Shown piece after piece: positions 11,086 through 23,314 of a stretch of DNA of 64,000 nt (positions are counted from its first letter, which is position 1; each line of letters begins with the position of its first letter). The notes under the pieces were generated by a model. The model worked only from the letters and a program-made list of their open reading frames with translations, was not told the origin of the DNA and did no database searches. The position numbers and the translations under genes are program-made. Source of the stretch: Mortierella sp. BCC40632 (Eukaryota; Mortierellomycota; Mortierellomycetes; Mortierellales; Mortierellaceae); NCBI GenBank assembly GCA_011634665.1, contig WAEK01000015.1, positions 604,501-668,500 on the forward strand, read 5' to 3'.

Positions 11086-12426
11086 ATGTCATTCAACCCT
11101 ACGCAACAGTATCTGGCATCCATCAATGGAGGTGCCTCCTCACCCACAACGGCATTTTCAAACTCATCCTTCGGGGCTGCTCCAGCTGCCACTCGACGTA
11201 TGACTCCTGAGCCCTTGCAGCCAACACATACTCTTTTTTCTACATGACTGAGAAAGAATAGCAGTGCCCTAGTTGTCCTTGATGTCACACTCAGTTTTTC
11301 ACATGGAATTCTTTTTTTTTTTTTCTTACTGCCGGTGCTTCTAGATGTACCAGCCGTCAACTTGGACGAGGAAATCAAGCTGACCACCAACAATCGTGAA
11401 CGAGCACAAATGGACAACATGGCCGACCTGTATTCAATCATAGTAGTCTTGGAACACCTTGAGATGGCGTATATCCGTAGTGCCGTCACCCACACAGAGT
11501 AAGAGCCATATACCTTGAACATTGACCCTTTCTCTCTCTCTCTCTATGAGGTGTCACCTTTCTGACCAAAAAAGGGTCTATTTTTTTTTCTCCTTCCTCC
11601 CCTCTTCCTCCCAACCCCACCCATCTCGTGGTTAGATATACTCCTGCCTGTCGACAGCTTATTGCCCAGTTCAGGACAGCATCCAGCTTGTTGGGAGATG
11701 TAGTGCCGGATCTGGAAAAGTTCATGAAAGAATACAGCTTGGATTGTGTTGCGGCTGCAAAACGGATCAAAATCGGTGTTCCTGCAACAGTCGAGTTTGG
11801 AGATGGTGTTGCCAATGAAGCCAATGATCACCGGTCAGCTAAATACATTGCAGAGACCGTCCAAGTAAGACTTTCTTTTCTTTTTCATTTTCTTTTTGCT
11901 TGCTTGCCTGTTCTTTAAATAATGGTCTTGGAACAAGGACTCGACTGGATACCTTTGGTCCTGATCATCGCAACTGATACAAAAAAAAAACATCCTCAAA
12001 TTGGGGTTTACTCTAATACTTTCTGCATTCCTAGAGCTACATTACCGCTGTGGACTCGCTAAAGCTTGGAATTGGGGCTGTGGATAAGACCCATTTGTTA
12101 CTTGCTGAACTTATGCTAAGTTTCAATAAGGTGCGATCTCTACCACAAGATTTCGAAGGTCGGGCTAAAGTGCGCGAGTGGTAAGTATCCCTTCATCGCT
12201 TTCATGCAACCTCCTCCACTCCTCTTTTCTCGCTCCCAGATGAGTGAAATTTTCTATTGCATGGCTAGACATCTAACCAGATACTCTATTGACAAAATGA
12301 CTTAGGCTGATTAAACTGAACAGTATGAAAGCCAGTGATGAACTGAGCTTGGAAGAGAGGAGACAGCTGGAATTTGAACTGGAAAACTCCTATTCCGCAT
12401 TCCATGGCTGGCTCGATAGTCAATAA
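11086..12426 (+). CDS. VPS28: Vacuolar protein sorting protein VPS28 (ESCRT-I)
   Basis: ESCRT-I subunit that links the complex to ESCRT-II during multivesicular-body sorting of ubiquitinated cargo. Exons: 11086-11197, 11345-11498, 11636-11864, 12035-12180, 12306-12426; 253 residues, all phases consistent. The N-terminal core shows the family pattern (DEEIKLTTNNRERAQMDNMADLYSII, then LEMAYIRSAVTHTEYTPAC and an RIK segment). The C-terminal four-helix bundle follows (SYITAVDSLKLGIGAVDKTH; LPQDFEGRAKV; LEFELENSYSAFHGWLDS). It is slightly longer than animal VPS28 (about 221) because of a Ser/Ala-rich N-terminal tail. An AATAAA at 12468-12473 is a plausible poly(A) signal. Confidence 0.95.
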
Positions 12427-12703
12427 ATATGCGCTTGACCCTCTTCTTCTTCTTATGTAACATTACAAATAAATAGCGGTTTATCCTTGTTATCGCAAAG
12501 GTCCGTCTGATTTTGATCCGCAACGCGCTTGTGCCTGTATTTTTTTTTTCTTCTTTTTATTCCTGTCTCTATATGATTTTCCTCCTTGAATAAAAAAAAA
12601 AAAAGTTATGCCAGAAATACAAAATAAAAAAGATCCCGAATCGGTCGATCTTGGATTATGCCTCCCTCCCTTCCTGATGTCTCTGTCATGCCGACGTGCT
12701 TTC

Positions 12704-13282
12704 TTATTCAGTCTTCTTTGGCTTCTTGGTTCCGTATTTTGATCTTGAAGTGCGTCTGTTGGGAACACCCTGAAGATCCAGGGCTCCACGGACAAGATGG
12801 TAACGCACACCGGGCAGATCGGGAACACGTCCACCACGGACAAGGACAACACTATGTTCCTGGAGGTTATGGCCCTCACCAGGAATATAAGCATTGACTA
12901 CCTTGTCATTCGAAAGCTTCACACGAGCGACCTTACGAATAGCCGAGTTGGGCTTACGAGGCTTCTGAGTAAAGACACGGACACAGACGCCCTTCTTTTG
13001 GAAACAACCCTCAAGCGAAGGAGACTTGCTATCCTTCTTGAAGGACTTGCGGCATCCGCGCATGACTTGGTTGAGTGATGCCATGGATCGGATTTGTTGC
13101 TGAGCAATGGGATGGAAGAGAGTGGTGGTGGTGGTGGTGGCGGTGGTGGCGGTCCTGGGAGAGAAAGAGGAGAGTGAGTGGAACCGAGAAACGGGCGCCA
13201 TCGAGGGCATGGCGGGAGTTGCCCGGAGTGCCTTGGCGGGCAAAGAAGGCAATGCAGCCAAAAGCGTTCGGAAGTTGTTCAT
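12704..13282 (-). CDS. MRPS12: Mitochondrial small ribosomal subunit protein uS12m
   Basis: Decoding-centre protein of the mitochondrial ribosome. Single exon of 192 residues from the ATG at 13282; the reading frame continues upstream but without an earlier ATG. The N-terminal ~70 residues are Ala/Ser/Thr/Arg-rich and lack acids, as expected for a mitochondrial presequence. The S12 core begins [15 protein letters not shown] and contains [34 protein letters not shown] and [19 protein letters not shown], the invariant S12 signature loops, then ends in a basic [12 protein letters not shown] tail. It converges on VPS28 and diverges from DPH2. It lacks introns, unlike most neighbours. Confidence 0.96.
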   Translation of the reverse strand: MNNFRTLLAALPSLPAKALRATPAMPSMAPVSRFHSLSSFSPRTATTATTTTTTLFHPIAQQQIRSMASLNQVMRGCRKSFKKDSKSPSLEGCFQKKGVCVRVFTQKPRKPNSAIRKVARVKLSNDKVVNAYIPGEGHNLQEHSVVLVRGGRVPDLPGVRYHLVRGALDLQGVPNRRTSRSKYGTKKPKKTE

Positions 13283-13501
13283 GGCTGGAGTGGTTTCTGG
13301 CAAAAAAAGTTCCGCAAGGTCGTCGCTAATGGATGAATGCTCTTCTTAATCGCCCTTTTTTGTTTTCCGGGCAAGAGTGGGGAGGGGACAGGCAAAGTAT
13401 GTGGCTTATGTTCGTTCTTCAAGCAGAAGAAAAAAAAAAAGTCCCACTTCACTGCGCGGGCGGACCATCCTAGTTTCCTAACCTTCTTCATTCGATTCGC
13501 C
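13283..13501. promoter_or_regulatory. Very short divergent promoter MRPS12 / DPH2
   Basis: Only 219 bp separate the two start codons, so two genes serving translation (mitoribosome, eEF2 modification) probably share one promoter. An A-run (about 13428-13440) lies inside. No TATA box was seen. Confidence 0.5.
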
Positions 13502-15885
13502 ATGTCTACAACACTCTCAGGGCCATCCAACTTTGCAGACGATGGGTCAGCAGTTATTGCTCGGCAAATAGAGGTACAGCACAGCAGCCTGGCATCCGAG
13601 TCAGCAGACAAGATCGGCTCATGCAAGGACATTTACGAAATTGAAAGAACGGTGGCGGTTATCAAGGAACGAGGCTACAAAAGGGTATGTACTTCTTCCG
13701 ACAGATCGTTGCGGACAACCCATGGGAAAGGATGCTTCGGAATTGGAGAATTAACAAGTGTTACTATCTCACTAAACCCACGCACATACACAGATCGCTC
13801 TTCAGTTCCCTGACGCCTTGCTACGAGACTCTGGACTCGTAGCGCAACTCATCAGAGACGAGACAAACAGTGGAGTCTACATTCTTGCGGATACCTCTTA
13901 TGGAAGGTAGGAGAGCCTTGCCAGGATACAGCTCTTCTTTTCTGTCTCTAGATCCCTCTCTCTAGATCTTTTCTCCTTTATTCGTTGAAAACCATTGACT
14001 GACATAAGAATACGCCTTTTTGATCTAGCTGCTGTGTTGATGAAGTTGCCGCACAACACATTGCGGCAGATGCAATCATTCACTATGGAAGATCATGCCA
14101 GAGCCCGTAAGCCCTCCTACTAGCCCTTTGTATTATCCGCTTTCCTATCCAGAATTGTAACATTGAGCAAAAGCTAACATGTCCACTGGTATATCTCTAG
14201 AACATCCCGTCTTCCTGTCATCTACGTTTTTGGAAAACAGCCCGTCGATGTTCAACACTGCTCTTCCACCTTTGATCAGCTCTTTTCAGGCGACAAGGCC
14301 AAAAAGGTCATTCTAATGTATGATGTGATCTATTCTCATGTTGTTGGTAAGACCCGATGCTCTTCTTTCATCGCCTTGACATTGCGGATGAAATTGTAGA
14401 TTGGTCAAAAGCTAACACAGTCACTCGATCCAACTCTTCTACTAGACCAGCTGCTGAACACTCTCCGGTCCGAGATGAACTACACAGGAATCGTCAAGTC
14501 AGAGGTGGAGACTGAATCCAACCTAGGATATGTACTTGTGAACCCAAATGCTAACGCAGCCTCGGAAGCAAACCACTGCAGATCAGCTGGTACATCTGGA
14601 TGTTGCTCAAGCTCTTCTTCGGAGACTACAGCACAGTCTTGTTGTCAGAAGGGATCGAATACATCCGATAAGGCATGCTCCAATGGCACAACTTGCCACC
14701 AGTCAAAGGCCTCGTCAGCACTCCCACAGGCACCATCCACGACAGCACTGATGGAAGACAGCCAGAATGATCCCGACAACAACACCGACAAGAGAAGGCG
14801 ATTCGGAAGGACATACACCCTCCCAGAGGGCGATCAGATTGAGGACTATGCTATCTTTTATGTTGGAGATGAGAGCCCAACACTCTCCAACATTATGATG
14901 ACACACAGCAAGTGCGAGGTCTATTCTTACAACCCTGAAAAGAAACAGGGGCGACTGGAGTCTGCTCAGGTCAACAAAGCGCTGATGCGTCGATACTTTT
15001 TAGTCCAGAAAGCAAGGGATGCAGATGTCATTGGAATTGCCGTTGGAACACTTGGGGTTTGTAAGTGCGCGCGGCATTTTTTTTTTCTTATTCCCCCCCC
15101 CCCCTTGCTAGATTGCTCATCCGTTGAATTCTCGTGCTATTCAGTCGCTAACATGTGTATAATACGTCTCAATGTACCTTATCTTAGCGTCCTATATGAC
15201 CATGATTCGACACCTTAAAGCACTTATCGAGTCCAAGGGCAAGAAGGCGTACACGTTTGTAATGGGAAAGCTGAATGTCGCCAAGATGGCCAATTTTATG
15301 GAAATCGACTGCTTTGTGTACGTTGCCTGTGCCGAAAACAGTTTAATAGACAGCAAAGAATTTTATCGACCTATTGTGACGCCATATGAGCTTGAGATTG
15401 CGCTCAGTGGGTCAATGGAGTGGAGCGGTGAATATATTACGGATTTCCAACAACTCTTGCCGGATGAGGATAAGATCGGAGTGGACAAGGTCAAGATTTC
15501 TCAGAATCAGCTGGATGCAGCCTCGGACCGTGAAGACGAGGATGGAGAAGAGTTGGACAGTGACGAAGATGAGCGACCCCATTTCTCACTTGTCACAGGT
15601 ACATACAAAAAGAGCAAAAAGTACACCACCAACAAGGAAGATTCCAAGGAACTCTCCGAGTTGATCCAAGGTACCACGGACCTGACGCTGAGGAACAAGA
15701 ATACGAGTGTGGCTACACTGATGTCGAGTGCAGCAGGAGAGTATTTGCAGTCAAGGCAGTTCCGTGGTCTTGAGGTCAATCTGGGCGAGACCCCTGTGGA
15801 ATTGGCGACCGAGGGACGAGCCGGCATTGCACGCGGATACAAGACTGAGGATGGTTATGTAGATCGAGAGAAAGAGAAGTATTAA
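13502..15885 (+). CDS. DPH2: Diphthamide biosynthesis protein 2 (DPH2)
   Basis: Partner of DPH1 in the radical [4Fe-4S] enzyme that transfers aminocarboxypropyl from S-adenosylmethionine to the diphthamide His of eEF2. Exons: 13502-13684, 13794-13906, 14029-14106, 14201-14346, 14446-15060, 15188-15885; 610 residues with consistent phases. Family motifs: IALQFPDALL, ILADTSYGSCCVDEVAAQH (C100-C101), DAIIHYGRSC (C122), LPVIYVFG, then FVMGKLNVAKMANFMEIDCFVYVAC (C420, C426) and the ITDFQQLL region. The usual DPH2 is near 500-530 residues. The extra length comes from a disordered Cys-rich insert (about 214-262, seven Cys) and an acidic stretch near the C-terminus. It is divergent from MRPS12. Confidence 0.93.
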
Positions 15886-17634
15886 AAGAGCTGCATTTGT
15901 TGTTTGTAACTTTCATATGTCCTTGTGCCTTGTGCAATGCAAAAAGTAATTTTAATTTGTTGACCTTTCAAAGTTGGGCTTACACAAGAACAGAGCTGCC
16001 TAAAAAACCAAGAATGAACCTGCGTTATCGGTGGATAGACGGAGTGAACAGACGGACGATCAATTTTTTTTATTTTATTTTTTTTGTTCGGGCCAAGATA
16101 AGCAGATAGCGTTGATCCAACAGCTTGGCAGTAATAACAGACACGGGAGGGAAACCAGGCTCGCAGAAGTGAGCACGGGTCTCGGGGGCCGCGTGAATAG
16201 CGAGAGCGAGTGAATGTAATAACCATTCCAGTCACCCCTCCCTATGGCATTGACCATTTCGTTTAGCCTTTTCAAACAGACTAAAAAGTACTAATTCCGT
16301 CGACCTTTCTTAATCGTTTATGGAACCGATACCCTTTTTTGGACAAAAAAGGCGAACGGGGGGAGTGGGATCCTTTTCAGTCAAAGCTCCCTTTTTTCTT
16401 TTTCTTTTTTTTTTTTCATTGTTCCGGAGACTTTTGATACTGTTGCTGTTCGGCTGTTATCTCGGCGGCTCGAATCATCCGAAGAGAGTCCGACCCAGTA
16501 CTTCCCGTCGATTCAATAATCGACAGGAGTGAGTGCACAGCCTTAGCGGCACAATGTCTCTCTCCCTTCATCCCCCCTCCCTTTTTTTCACTGTTGCTAT
16601 CTCTGGCCTTTATCTCATATCCTTCGGGCGCCATTTTTTTTTTTTTTGGTAGGACATTGTGCCAAGATATGGGCTACAGTAGTCGAAACGGATAAGGGGC
16701 AGTGGGTGGAGGCCAAGGGGCAAGGAGGGAAGAAGCTGGAACTGTTAAAGAAAGAAATGTGTGAAGTGGGAACCAAAGCAACACTCTAATCTGATCAGGC
16801 GATAGGGATTAGATATAAACAAACGATACAGCGGAAGTGGGCAACATTTTTTTTTTTAGATATTCAGGCACGGCCAGAACAACAACGACTTGATAGCCAA
16901 AATGTAATTACGGTTTGCTATTGCATTCAATTTCAGTATTTTTTTTTTTTTTTTCAAGATTACAAAAGCTCTTGCAGAACCGCCTCTTGGGCTGCTTGTC
17001 AGTTACTAGTGTAGACGGCTTCAAACTTGCGATTGCACTAAAGAAAAGAACGGTATTCAAAAAAAAAAAAAAAAAAAAAGCCTCCTCTTCCTCATCCTTC
17101 AATAATACCCATGGAAGAAGAGTTGCCTGCAAGGTGGTCAAGGGATCATTCATGGGAGCGTCATGACGCGGGACCAGCCTTAGAAGGGCAAACTCCATGA
17201 TTCTAGCACGCTTCCGAACAACACAGACGACTTTATCGAACCACATATCTTTTGTTTTATAGACGCACAAAAATAAAATCCTCTTTTGCGCGAGTTGCTC
17301 CGAGGCGATAGGCCAGCGGTGAAGTCGTGCTTAGTTCCTGGCTCGTTCCACAGCCTCCGGGGTGGCCTCGACATTTGTCAAGATATGAAGAGTGCGATGG
17401 GAGACTAGGGAGTGTAGAGGTCAGATCTTGTCCCATTCCGATGCGAGACGTCAGAGAAGGAGAAAAACCCCATTACTTTTGTTGCATCCGCCATCGCATC
17501 CTTCTCCTTGAAATTTTTTTGTTCGCAGTATCATGGCTCCCCTTTGACCGACGAGTGTTTGTTCTGCTTTTGGATCGATGCATGACCTACCAAGCTTGAG
17601 ATTGAGCTGGGTCACCTTTCAAGATCGGTCAGTC

Positions 17635-17695
<61 letters not shown>

Positions 17696-18490
17696 TATCT
17701 CTCGCTCGCTCGCTAGGCAGGTTGACAGAGAAACAATCATGATGGCTGCATACCTAGCCGAGTCCCTGTCTGCCCTGTGAATCACCCCCTTCAATTTGAA
17801 CATGCTCCTTTTTTTGTGCGCACTTGTCTCTGTTGTCGTGGTCATCTTGATCCAACAAAGAGGAGAAGACGGACGACGAGATAACATCGATAGTACGCTT
17901 TCTGCCTATGAATGTATCAGCATTCGGCCGCAGAGCGGAAGTGAACATGCGGCTCGTCATCTTGCTCTTTTTTTTCCCCTGGTACTTTGACCCGACCCTC
18001 TGATTCCTGGCCACACAAAACGCTCGCTGTCCTCCACACTCTGATAAGTCTGCGAAATATGCTCGAGTTTTTTTTTTTCTCTTTATTTCTTTCTTTCTTT
18101 CTTTCTTCTTTCTTTCTTTCCTTTTCTTCTTTCTCCTCTTACTTCTTTCTACTTCAGACAGACGCAACGTCAAATATCTCATCTACATATAACTTCTCGC
18201 CAGATATCACCCCTCACCTACATCCACCGTTCTCTCTCCCTCTCTCCCTCTCTCTGTCTCTCTCTCTCTCTGCTTTGTATCCATTTCCCATATCCGTCCA
18301 GCCAATCTCTTCTTACTTATATTCTCATCAATCCACGACTCGACCTTCTCCATACTTCGCACCCTCTTTCTCTCTTTCCTTCTTTCCCAATCGAACCATT
18401 CTCATTCACACTCCAAATAGCCACAACCGACCTCCTTGGCCTCCAACACACTTTCATTTCCCTCCTTCATCCAATACACTCTTTTTTACA
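15886..18490. other. 2.6-kb spacer without a recognisable gene
   Basis: Contains a T-run near 16937-16955, an A-run at about 17060-17079, a (CT)n/(TATC)n microsatellite at about 17643-17705 and CT-rich DNA up to 18490 that is probably the leader of the downstream gene. All open frames are under about 140 codons and low-complexity or unconvincing. No tRNA or other RNA gene was recognised by eye. Confidence 0.5.
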
Positions 18491-19357
18491 ATGCTGCTCT
18501 CGCCCATTACCTCGGGTAGCTTTTCTGCCAGTCTCTTGGCAGCACTTCCAGGTAAGCAGTCCAAGATAGATGTAGTTCTTTTACTACGAGCACTTTCACT
18601 TGTCTTTGCGCCATTGTACCTTTGGCAGCCATCCAGAAGAGAGAGAAGAAAAGGCCCTCGTTCATGAAGTTATCGCTAAGCCAAAGGGATGGCTATCTTT
18701 CCGCTCCGAAGGAGCCAACAAATCGCTTTGTTGTGTGTGTTTGTGCGCTTATCACTCTGCATGAGAGGAATCTGGCTTCCCTTTGAGCCGTTCAGTCGCT
18801 ATCTCGCCCTATCTCTCTTGCTTTGGGATATCATGCTGCTCTTGCACCCTTTTTTTTTTTTTACTTTCCACTTCATTACTGCACGTTTGACAGGACAAAC
18901 AACAAACACTATTTTTTTTTCTCATGACAAACAAGTGTCCCTTCTTTCATGGACGTTCTCGGGTGGGTTCATTCCCTCCCTTCACGTTATCATGGGACCC
19001 GAAGAGCCGACAGACTGCCCTATCGACAACGACGACGGGAACGTGAAGACCTGGCCTAGGGAAACACATGTCTATGCACATATCTTTTTTTTTTTCAGAG
19101 GGAAGAAACCTTCCCTCTCTCTTCCTCTCTCTCTTCCTCTCCCTCTCTCTCTCTTCCTCCCTCTCTTCCTCTCCCTCTCTCTCTCTTCCTCCCTCTCTTC
19201 CTTCCTCTCTTATTGTTCTGCATGCAGCGATGACTTTCCTCCCAAATCCTTCTCTCTTTTCCCTCCTTCCTTCTCTCTCCCTCAGTCTGGCTCCTTTCCA
19301 AGATGTATTTTGGCAGTAGACCCTGACAGGAGAATGACCCTTCCATGACAATGTGTC

Positions 19358-19391
<34 letters not shown>

Positions 19392-20298
19392 GTCCATTCT
19401 AAACTAAGAACCATATAACTGTCGTTCTCCGATAAGATGGAGTGAGGGGGGAGGTTGATGTGCAGAAAGTGAGAGGCAAGGGCCATCATTCTTCTGGGTG
19501 CAACGTTGGCATCTTTTGCTCCGAATTGGATCGGAGGGGACGGTCAGGAACGGGATAAGGAGAGAGCGTGGAGAGAAAGGGACAGTTGGAGGTGGAAAGA
19601 ATAGGGCAGACATGTGACTCTTGATAATCAGGTCGCGCGATAGTCTGATAGTCCTCCCTTGTGTCTGACAATCAGAGCCCTATTTTTTTGCTCGCTCTCT
19701 CTCTCCTCCACACGGCTTATTATCGTTCTAGGATGTAAATCTCCGGCTGCCTCGATCTACTCCAAGTCTGTCCATGGCTCACGGCCCTCCTCTGTGTGCT
19801 CCAGTCGTCCCATCCAGGCACAAAGGCCGACCGAAGAAGATATCTGCCATAGTTCCCGACCATCTGCCCCACACCCGATTAGCATCCCTTCATCACGGCC
19901 AGCTACATCTCGAGCACAAGACTACACTGAGCCTTATCGGAAGGAACCCTACAAGGCAGTACCAACCGAGTCCAAAGCGAAGCGGTCTCCATCCTCCCCA
20001 AAGGTCCGGTATTCCACATCGGCCCCATCGGCCCCATCGCCGCTCGCCCTTCAATCCATGTCCACTTGGTCAAGTGCACCACGGACCAAAGGGTTCTCTT
20101 TCACAAGCAATCTCTCGGAGAATCCAACCAATAGAACACATGAAAGCTATGCTTCTTTTTTGAGGAGGATGGAAGAGGATTCTTGGAAGAGTGTGTCAAC
20201 CATTCACTCTACCTATTTCTTTGACGGTATTGGTCGTGGTGGTGGATTCCTTGCAGTAAGTTTTGATTATTTTTGTATTTGTCCGAGGCTTTCTTTTG

Positions 20299-20338
<40 letters not shown>

Positions 20339-21126
20339 CATGAACTAACGTTCATTTTATGTATTTATTTACGTTAGATCCCTCATCTTGCATCGCATGG
20401 GAATGCCATGACAAATTCGATCTGCCGCCAACTCGAGTCATGGTTGACCAAGAAACTAGTCGAGCCTACCATCTCTGATAGTATCCCAGTCTTGGAAGAC
20501 ACAATCGAAAGCTCTGTCCAATCAATTGAAAACTGGCTCAAGTCAGACCCAAGAATCTGGGCAGGCATCTCACAAGCATCGATCCATGTACGCTGTGGTC
20601 ATGTGTTCATGTTGGATGCCTGTTGTGATGATGAGACGATCATTCACTTGGGAGCAGACGAGTTCTACCAAGACGTAAGTAGTTCAGCAGGCCTAGGAGA
20701 GGCTGTATATCGAACCTGTGGGAAAAAAAAAGTCATCATCATCATCATCATCGGAGTTTTATTCGTTCATGTTTGCCCTGCATTTGATCTGATACAATTT
20801 TTGTATTTCCTGTTTTGCCACTTGGGTCACCACAGTACCCCCTGTTTGTAGATGTTGAGATCAAGATGCAACATCGCCCAAGCTTTGCTCCTGAAGGACA
20901 TCCCACCGACGTCCTCATTGCTTTCCAGAACATTGTCAACAGAGACTCTAATCAAGGTGCAAGTCAACAACCGTATATCCACCGAACGTTGATTCCTAGC
21001 CTCATGACGTCCTCCTCCTCTTCTTCCGCCTTGAATATGTGTCCGGTGGATGCACGAGCTAGTGAGCCTGCTGGCCCATTCTGGCGTCGAGCAGTCGAAG
21101 GACTTGATTGCCTAGCTAAAATCTAG
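18491..21126 (+). CDS. Unrecognised protein, at least five exons; second junction unresolved
   Basis: No family recognised. Supported exons: 18491-18551 (MLLSPITSGSF...), 18629 to about 18720 (AIQKREKKRPSFMKLSLSQ...), a Ser/Pro-rich exon ending at 20255, then 20378-20674 and 20836-21126, which join in phase 0 and end in TAG. The N-terminal half is basic and Ser/Pro-rich, so disordered. The C-terminal ~200 residues look folded: an amphipathic helix (QLESWLTKKLVEPT), ENWLKSDPRIWAGI, a Cys/His-containing strand (CGHVFMLDACCDDETIIHLG) and YPLFVDVEIKM. The link from exon 2 to exon 3 crosses about 1 kb, and no donor/acceptor pair with good sites and matching phase was found, so an extra small exon or a different 5' end is possible. 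There is no signal peptide or TM helix. Confidence 0.5.
20300..20336. repeat. Poly-T tract (37 bp), intronic
   Basis: Lies in the intron between exons ending 20255 and starting 20378 of the unrecognised plus-strand gene; the T is on the coding strand. Confidence 0.95.
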
Positions 21127-21898
21127 AGAGAGAGATAGTGTGTGTGAGCGAGTGAACGCACCCTGCAGGAATCAGGGCTGGGTCATGTTTGCGGCCTGTC
21201 TGTGGCGGAGTGAACCAATTTTGTATACCACCTATAAAGAAAAAAAGAACTACGTTTGTACTCGACTCAATTAGCTAGAACGCTCTGTGCACGCAGCAAC
21301 GGCGCGCAGCACCGCCCCTGTTGGGCAAAGCAACAGAGGAAATGAAAGGGGAGAGAGAGAGAAAGGGAGAGAGAGAAAGGGCTCCAGCCAAGCAGCGGGG
21401 CTGGTGAAGGAAAAAAAAATTCACAGCGTCCAACTCCAATCGATCCAGTCCCGCAGCGAAGCCAGGCTAATTTTCCGAACTGCGGGGGACTGTTGTTTTG
21501 TGCAAGTGGGAATGCCTGTGTCTGAGCGTGTGCAGGAAAGGAGAGATCGGGCCCTCATCTCAAAGTTCTGAGGTGAGGTCAGTCTGTCGCACACAGCTCA
21601 CCTCGTTTCCTTTTTTTTTCTCTCTCGCCCATCTTCTACCAGGCAAATAAATCATCCATCCATCCGTCCATCCAACTGCATCTCTTCATTCTCTTTAAAA
21701 ACTCGACTCGTCTCCCGCCCATCTCCCTTTTTATCTCTCTTTTCCCTTATCAAACCGATATATCCCAGCTCTACCACCTTAGAGCCCCTTCCTTTTCTTG
21801 TCGAGCCTTTGTATATCACCCGCACGATCTACAACCTTTAAATCTCTCACGCTCACTCACTCACTCACTCACTCACCCTTACCCCCACCCACAAGACA
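21127..21898. other. Spacer and leader upstream of the ABCF gene
   Basis: No gene seen. The last 200 bp are CT-rich, with a (TCAC)n repeat at about 21852-21876 ending just before the ATG, typical of the 5' leaders in this window. Confidence 0.5.
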
Positions 21899-23270
21899 AT
21901 GACACTCTCGGCAAAGACCTTCATATCGCGGCTCCCCGCGGGCGTCAGCTTTGACGACGATATTCGCGAATTCGTGACCTCTGTCATTGACAGCCAGGAA
22001 TTCGCGACTGTTGACGCCCTGCGAGAGGAAACGGAGCACTTCCTAGTAGACGCTGGAATGGAAGACTCGGCCCAACTCGATGCCTTTTACGCCTCTCTGA
22101 CGACCCTCCTTGGATCGACCCCCTCTGACAACAACGACACCTCGACACCTTCTGTCAAGCCCTTGGAATCGGCCTTGAACATGCTCTCTGTCCAGGATGC
22201 GTCAGGCGACAAGGATAGCAGTGGATCAGATGATGGAGAATCAGGAGCGGCAGAGGCAACTACGGCAGCCAAGGATACCAAGAAGAAATCCAAGCCCGTC
22301 AAGATGACCAAGGCTGCCAAGAAGCTCGCTGCCAAATCAGGAGCCTCATCGCCTGCTACTTCAACCACTGGATCAGCGGCAGGAGGTGCTTCTCCAGCAT
22401 TGATAGGCCGTGCTGCTTTTGAGGGCGAAGGTGCAGTCGTGGAGGCCTACTCGCAACAGTCGCGTTTCTATGAGGAGACGCTGGAGACGCTTTCCAAGGA
22501 AGTGGATCTGAAGCAAGTCAACATCACGATCTCGGACAAACCTTTGCTCCAGGATACGCGACTTTGGTTCAAGTCTGGAACGATGTATGGACTTGTTGGT
22601 CGAAATGGAACGGGCAAGTCGACTCTGCTCAAGGCCATCGGGTATGGTCAGCTGATCGGGTTTCCCCTCAACATTCGAGTGCTGTACATTGAGCAATTGC
22701 CGTCCGAGACCCCTGCGGAGCAAACAGTGGTCGAGACGGTGCTCAAGGCGGACACGGAGCGAACACTTTTGTTGTCCGAGTTGAAGCTTTTGACGGAGGC
22801 GATCAACAAGTTCCCTAAGCAGCTGACAAAAGGTCTCAAGAAGTTGGAGTGGGACCGAATGAAGGTCAAGCTAGCGGATGCTCAAAAGACGGCCATCCGA
22901 CGCAGTGGCAAGCGTGGAGCGGATGCTCGTGAGATTCTTTTGGTGGTCGAGGAAGAAGAGAAGGTAGCCAAGGCGGCCTTTGAAGCTATTCCGATTCAAG
23001 GAGTAGAACCGACCATTGACGTGATGAACCGATCGCATGAATTGCTCGAGTCGGTTCATTTCAAGCTTCAACAGATCGAGTCCGACTCGGCAGAGTCTCG
23101 AGCAAGAGAACTTTTGAGAGGTCTTGGATTTACACCTGCTAGCCAGGATATGCCGATCAAGAGCTTCTCGGGAGGATGGAAGATGAGAATTGCTCTTGCT
23201 CAGGCTCTGTTCTTGAAGCCGGACATCCTCTTGCTGGACGAGCCTACAAAGTAAGCAATTGTTGCAATGT

Positions 23271-23314
<44 letters not shown>

